Assembly: GCA_955652545.1 (NCBI GenBank)
Contig: CATPCA010000276.1
Span: 1 to 16,388, forward strand
DNA length: 16,388 nt
Origin: Candidatus Dormiibacterota bacterium
Lineage (GTDB): Bacteria; Chloroflexota; Dormibacteria; UBA8260
Direction of reading: 5' to 3'
The notes below the pieces were generated by a model. The model was not told the DNA's origin and searched no databases. It worked only from the letters and a program-made list of their open reading frames with translations. Of this stretch, positions 14,129 through 16,388 are shown in pieces; the first letter of the stretch is position 1, and the number at the start of each line of letters is the position of its first letter. The translations under genes were made by a program, and so were the position numbers.

Positions 14129-15376
14129 CTATGCGGTCGCCGCCACGTGCTGGTCGTGGGCCCACAGCCCGAGCAGGCCGCGGAAGTGGGCCAGGAACAT
14201 CTCACGCTCGTGCGCGGGATACGTCGATCGCACCGTGTCGACCAGCAGCTGGTCGAAGCCGTCGCTCTCCACCCACTCGACGCACACCTCGTCGACGTGG
14301 GCGAGATGGCGTGCGCAGAACTCCTGGTAGCGGTCGACGTCGAGCTGACGATCGGCGAGCCGGCGGTACTCGCGCAGCCTGCCCGCATAGTCGAGGTCGT
14401 CGCGGTCGGCGACCTCGAAATAGCTCCGGGTGTCGAGGTCGACGGTGGGCCGGCGGCCGGTGACGCAGCAGAAGATCACCCACTTGAGTAGCGTGCGGAT
14501 CGCCCATGGGAAGTAGTAGTGCAGGCTGGTGACGGCGAGGTCCGGCGTGGCGTTGGCGTAGTCGATGGGATAGATGAGACCGTCCTTGATCAGCGTCTCG
14601 CAGCTGTTCAGCTCCCAGCGGAAGAACGCGTTGACGGTGCGGGCGATGCTGATCACCTCGTCGCCCTCGGCGGCGCTCAGGAAGTTGTGGTCGACCGAGT
14701 AGCGTGAGTGCATCGGCCGCGACGGGTGGAAGTGCATCACCATCGTCTCGGCGCCGATGCCGAGGCTACGGGCGAAGACCTCGAAGTTCTCGACGGCCGC
14801 CTGGAGGTGCATCAGCCGCTCCGCGGACTCGTCGTACGCCTGGTGCAGCGACGCCGTGTCCTCGATGCGTGTCACGCCCACCCACGCACCTCCGTCGAAC
14901 GGCTTCATGTAGAGCGGCATGCCCACGGCGGCGGCCACGGTGTCGAGCTCGAAGCGGCGCACGTAGCGCTCGGCCGTCGTCGCCATCCTCGGGTTGTCGG
15001 GCGGGATCTTGTTGGGGACCATCCACGTCGACGGGACGCGCAGCCCGAGTCGCATCATCGCGCAGTACGCCGCGTGCTTCTCCATCGACTGGAAGGTGAA
15101 CGGGTTGTTGAGCAGGTGGACCTCGTTCATCAACGCGACCTTCTTCAACCACTCACGGGGCAGGGTGTACCACCAGGCGAGCCGGTCGATGACCAGGGAG
15201 TGGCGGGGCACCGCCCGCAGGTCGAAGGGTTCGATGGTCACCCGCTCGGTGGTGAAGCGATGGGTCTCGCCGCCATGCTCGATGGCGGGCGCCACCCGGT
15301 CGAGCAGTGACTCGAACGCCGCCGGCCAGTCCTCCTCAGCGCCGAGGAGCAATCCGATGACGTGCGTTGTGGGCAT
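14129..15376 (-). CDS. ATP-grasp domain protein, divergent RimK/GshB-like family
   Basis: A 415-residue protein from ATG 15376 (MPTTHVIGLLLGAEEDWPAA). ATP-grasp signs: NNPFTFQSMEKHAAYCAMMRLGL (Lys100), MPLYMKPFDGGAWVGV (Lys158 and Gly-rich loop, residues 154-168), FRWELNSCETL (254-262) and YPIDYANATPD (269-279), the last two being candidate metal sites with retained Asn. It is unlike the three ligases encoded at 9.2-13.0 kb in its N-terminus, metal motifs and C-terminal 110 residues, which are helical and charged (YAGRLREYRRLADRQLDVDRYQEF). It is the first gene of a two-gene operon with the GCS2 enzyme. It probably ligates a second residue to, or supplies a substrate for, that enzyme. A reading from 15514 would run through the divergent promoter and is rejected. 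Confidence 0.8.
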   Translation of the reverse strand: MPTTHVIGLLLGAEEDWPAAFESLLDRVAPAIEHGGETHRFTTERVTIEPFDLRAVPRHSLVIDRLAWWYTLPREWLKKVALMNEVHLLNNPFTFQSMEKHAAYCAMMRLGLRVPSTWMVPNKIPPDNPRMATTAERYVRRFELDTVAAAVGMPLYMKPFDGGAWVGVTRIEDTASLHQAYDESAERLMHLQAAVENFEVFARSLGIGAETMVMHFHPSRPMHSRYSVDHNFLSAAEGDEVISIARTVNAFFRWELNSCETLIKDGLIYPIDYANATPDLAVTSLHYYFPWAIRTLLKWVIFCCVTGRRPTVDLDTRSYFEVADRDDLDYAGRLREYRRLADRQLDVDRYQEFCARHLAHVDEVCVEWVESDGFDQLLVDTVRSTYPAHEREMFLAHFRGLLGLWAHDQHVAATA

Positions 15377-15438
15377 GGTGGGACAAATACTGTCACGCCG
15401 AGCCGGCGGGTGTCGCTGGTCACCGACAATACGCAGCC
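15377..15438. promoter_or_regulatory. Divergent promoter region between ATP-grasp/GCS2 operon and methyltransferase
   Basis: 62 bp between two ATG codons pointing away from each other. On the plus strand GACAAT (15425-15430) ends eight bases before ATG 15439; on the minus strand a TATTTG-like box ends seven bases before ATG 15376. Neither gene has a clear Shine-Dalgarno, consistent with leaderless starts. The boxes match the consensus only partly. Confidence 0.4.
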
Positions 15439-16209
15439 ATGACCACCACCGCATCCCCCCCCGTGGTCGACTGGCAGGGGTGGCTGGACCGCTGGGAGGC
15501 TCAGCAGGCCGCATACATGCCCGACCGCGAGGAGCGATTCAGCGCGATGATCGGCGCGCTGGCGGCGCTCTGCGGCGAGGCTCCGCACATCGTCGACCTC
15601 GGCTCCGGTCCCGGGTCGCTGGCGCGGCGAGTGCTCGACCGGCTGCCGAGCGCGCGGGTGACCGCCATCGACATGGATCCCGTGCTCCTCGCCATCGGGC
15701 GCAACGCGCTCGGCGACCAGGGTGGGCGGCTGCGCTGGCTGGATGCCGACCTGCGCTCGCGCTGGCGACCGGACGACGGTCAGCAGGTTGACGCCGCGGT
15801 CTCGACGACGGCGCTGCACTGGCTGCGGAGCGATGCGCTGGCAGCTCTCTACCGTCATCTCGGCACCGTGCTGCAACCGGGCGGCGTCTTCATCGACGGC
15901 GATCGCCTTGACTTTCCGCCCGAGTCACCACGCATCGCCGCTGCGGTTGATGACATGCGCGACCAACGTGAGCAGGCTCCGCCCCCGCCCGGCGCCGAAT
16001 CGTGGGAGGAATGGTGGGCCGCGGTTGAGCAGGATCCAGGGCTGGCGGACCACGTGGCGGAGCGCAAGCGGCGCCGCCACGACCACCCCGACCACGAACA
16101 CCAGGCCGACATCGCGGTCCACGTGCAGGCGCTGCGCGAGGCCGGGTTCAGCGAGGCCGAGACGATCTGGCAGAAGCTCACCGACCGGGTGCTCGTCGCC
16201 CTCCGCTGA
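15439..16209 (+). CDS. Class I SAM-dependent methyltransferase
   Basis: A 256-residue protein with the Rossmann-like methyltransferase core: motif I IVDLGSGPGSLARRVL (51-66), the acidic end of strand 2 in VTAIDMDPVLL (Asp78), LRWLDADLRS, and the motif IV region VDAAVSTTALHWL followed by LGTVLQPGGVFIDGDRL. The HWL segment resembles small-molecule O/N/C-methyltransferases of the UbiE/trans-aconitate type. A His-rich stretch (RRHDHPDHEHQAD) near residue 215 is unusual and could bind metal. ATG 15439 is chosen because an earlier in-frame ATG at 15367 lies inside the divergent ATP-grasp gene. It shares a 62-bp divergent promoter with the ATP-grasp/GCS2 operon, so it may methylate their product (inference). 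Confidence 0.87.
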   Translation: MTTTASPPVVDWQGWLDRWEAQQAAYMPDREERFSAMIGALAALCGEAPHIVDLGSGPGSLARRVLDRLPSARVTAIDMDPVLLAIGRNALGDQGGRLRWLDADLRSRWRPDDGQQVDAAVSTTALHWLRSDALAALYRHLGTVLQPGGVFIDGDRLDFPPESPRIAAAVDDMRDQREQAPPPPGAESWEEWWAAVEQDPGLADHVAERKRRRHDHPDHEHQADIAVHVQALREAGFSEAETIWQKLTDRVLVALR

Positions 16210-16228
16210 CAGCCGTCGGCGGCGGCTG
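16210..16228 (+). terminator. Possible terminator hairpin after the methyltransferase
   Basis: CAGCCG (16210-16215) and CGGCTG (16223-16228) form a perfect six-pair stem with a seven-base loop, beginning directly after the stop codon. No T-run follows, so it may be a weak or Rho-assisted terminator, or a transcript-stabilising hairpin. Confidence 0.35.
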
Positions 16229-16263
16229 ATCCCGGCGCGACGGAACTCGGCCGGACCGGTGCG

Positions 16264-16388
16264 ATGATGGTCGGCAATGACAGATCAGATGCCGCCGCCA
16301 TCGGTCGGGAGCTGACGGTTCCGACGGTCGCCGGTTGCCGGCACGAGGAGGCCGTCTCCACGAACGATCTGACTGCGCCGGTCGCGAC
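16264..16388 (+). CDS. Possible start of an unidentified gene (runs off the window)
   Basis: From ATG 16264 (or 16267) a frame stays open to the window edge and gives 41 residues (MMVGNDRSDAAAIGREL at the start, STNDLTAPVA near the end). No domain is recognisable and no clear ribosome-binding site precedes it. A second SD-like run, GAGGAGG (about 16346-16352), has no ATG, GTG or TTG at a suitable distance. In high-GC DNA an open frame of this length is expected by chance, so this is weak. Confidence 0.2.
   Translation, partial: MMVGNDRSDAAAIGRELTVPTVAGCRHEEAVSTNDLTAPVA

Noticed and set aside
12795..14330. Long plus-strand open frame (511 codons) opposite the GCS2 gene
   Set aside because: The minus strand carries the full GCS2 motif set; this frame is a GC-driven shadow.
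15382..15394. GACA-N5-TGTC as an SOS or other operator
   Set aside because: Only four base pairs per arm; too short to claim an operator, so it is mentioned only as a detail of the divergent spacer.
16277..16315. ATG 16277 with a GATGAT box upstream as a leaderless gene
   Set aside because: The frame stops after 12 codons; it would need a frameshift to join the open frame that leaves the window.

Overview
The window is a strongly GC-rich (by eye around 70%), densely coding bacterial segment. Frequent GTG starts, 4-bp stop/start overlaps, a coupled ECF sigma/zinc-type anti-sigma pair and several TAnnnT boxes lying 6-9 bases before start codons (leaderless-type promoters) suggest an actinomycete or a related high-GC lineage such as Chloroflexota/Dormibacterota. 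The sequence alone does not settle the phylum. I see no rRNA, tRNA, CRISPR array, insertion sequence or prophage gene, and no gene-free stretch longer than 300 bases.

Layout. (1) 1-261: 3' end of a metallo-beta-lactamase-fold hydrolase. (2) 335-3737, plus strand: a tightly overlapping operon of ECF sigma factor, membrane anti-sigma factor with a large extracytoplasmic domain, ABC ATPase and ABC-2-type permease. (3) 3774-4661, plus: a YgiD/DODA-type extradiol dioxygenase with its own probable leaderless promoter. (4) 4687-5388, minus: VOC-fold and GYD-domain small proteins. (5) 5507-10444, minus: a five-gene operon of ATP-grasp ligase, S51/class I amidotransferase-like protein, Fes-like esterase, second esterase and ProC, mostly joined by 4-bp overlaps. 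(6) 10508-12957, plus, divergent from (5): two more ATP-grasp ligases of the same family. (7) 12945-15376, minus, convergent with (6): a divergent ATP-grasp ligase followed by a GCS2-type carboxylate-amine ligase. (8) 15439-16209, plus, divergent from (7): a SAM-dependent methyltransferase. (9) 16210-16388: a small hairpin and possibly the start of another gene.

The most interesting part is regions 5-8 (about 5.5-16.2 kb). Four ATP-grasp enzymes and one GCS2 enzyme, five potential amide-bond-forming ligases in all, sit with two alpha/beta-fold esterases, an S51-like hydrolase and a methyltransferase, in three operons joined by two short divergent promoter regions of 62-63 bp. The likely theme is ligation of carboxylates to amines to make a small peptide-like metabolite or modification, with trimming or release by the hydrolases. 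Clusters of amidoligases with hydrolases are a known comparative-genomic theme, but I do not recognise a characterised pathway with this composition. Substrate and product cannot be read from the sequence.
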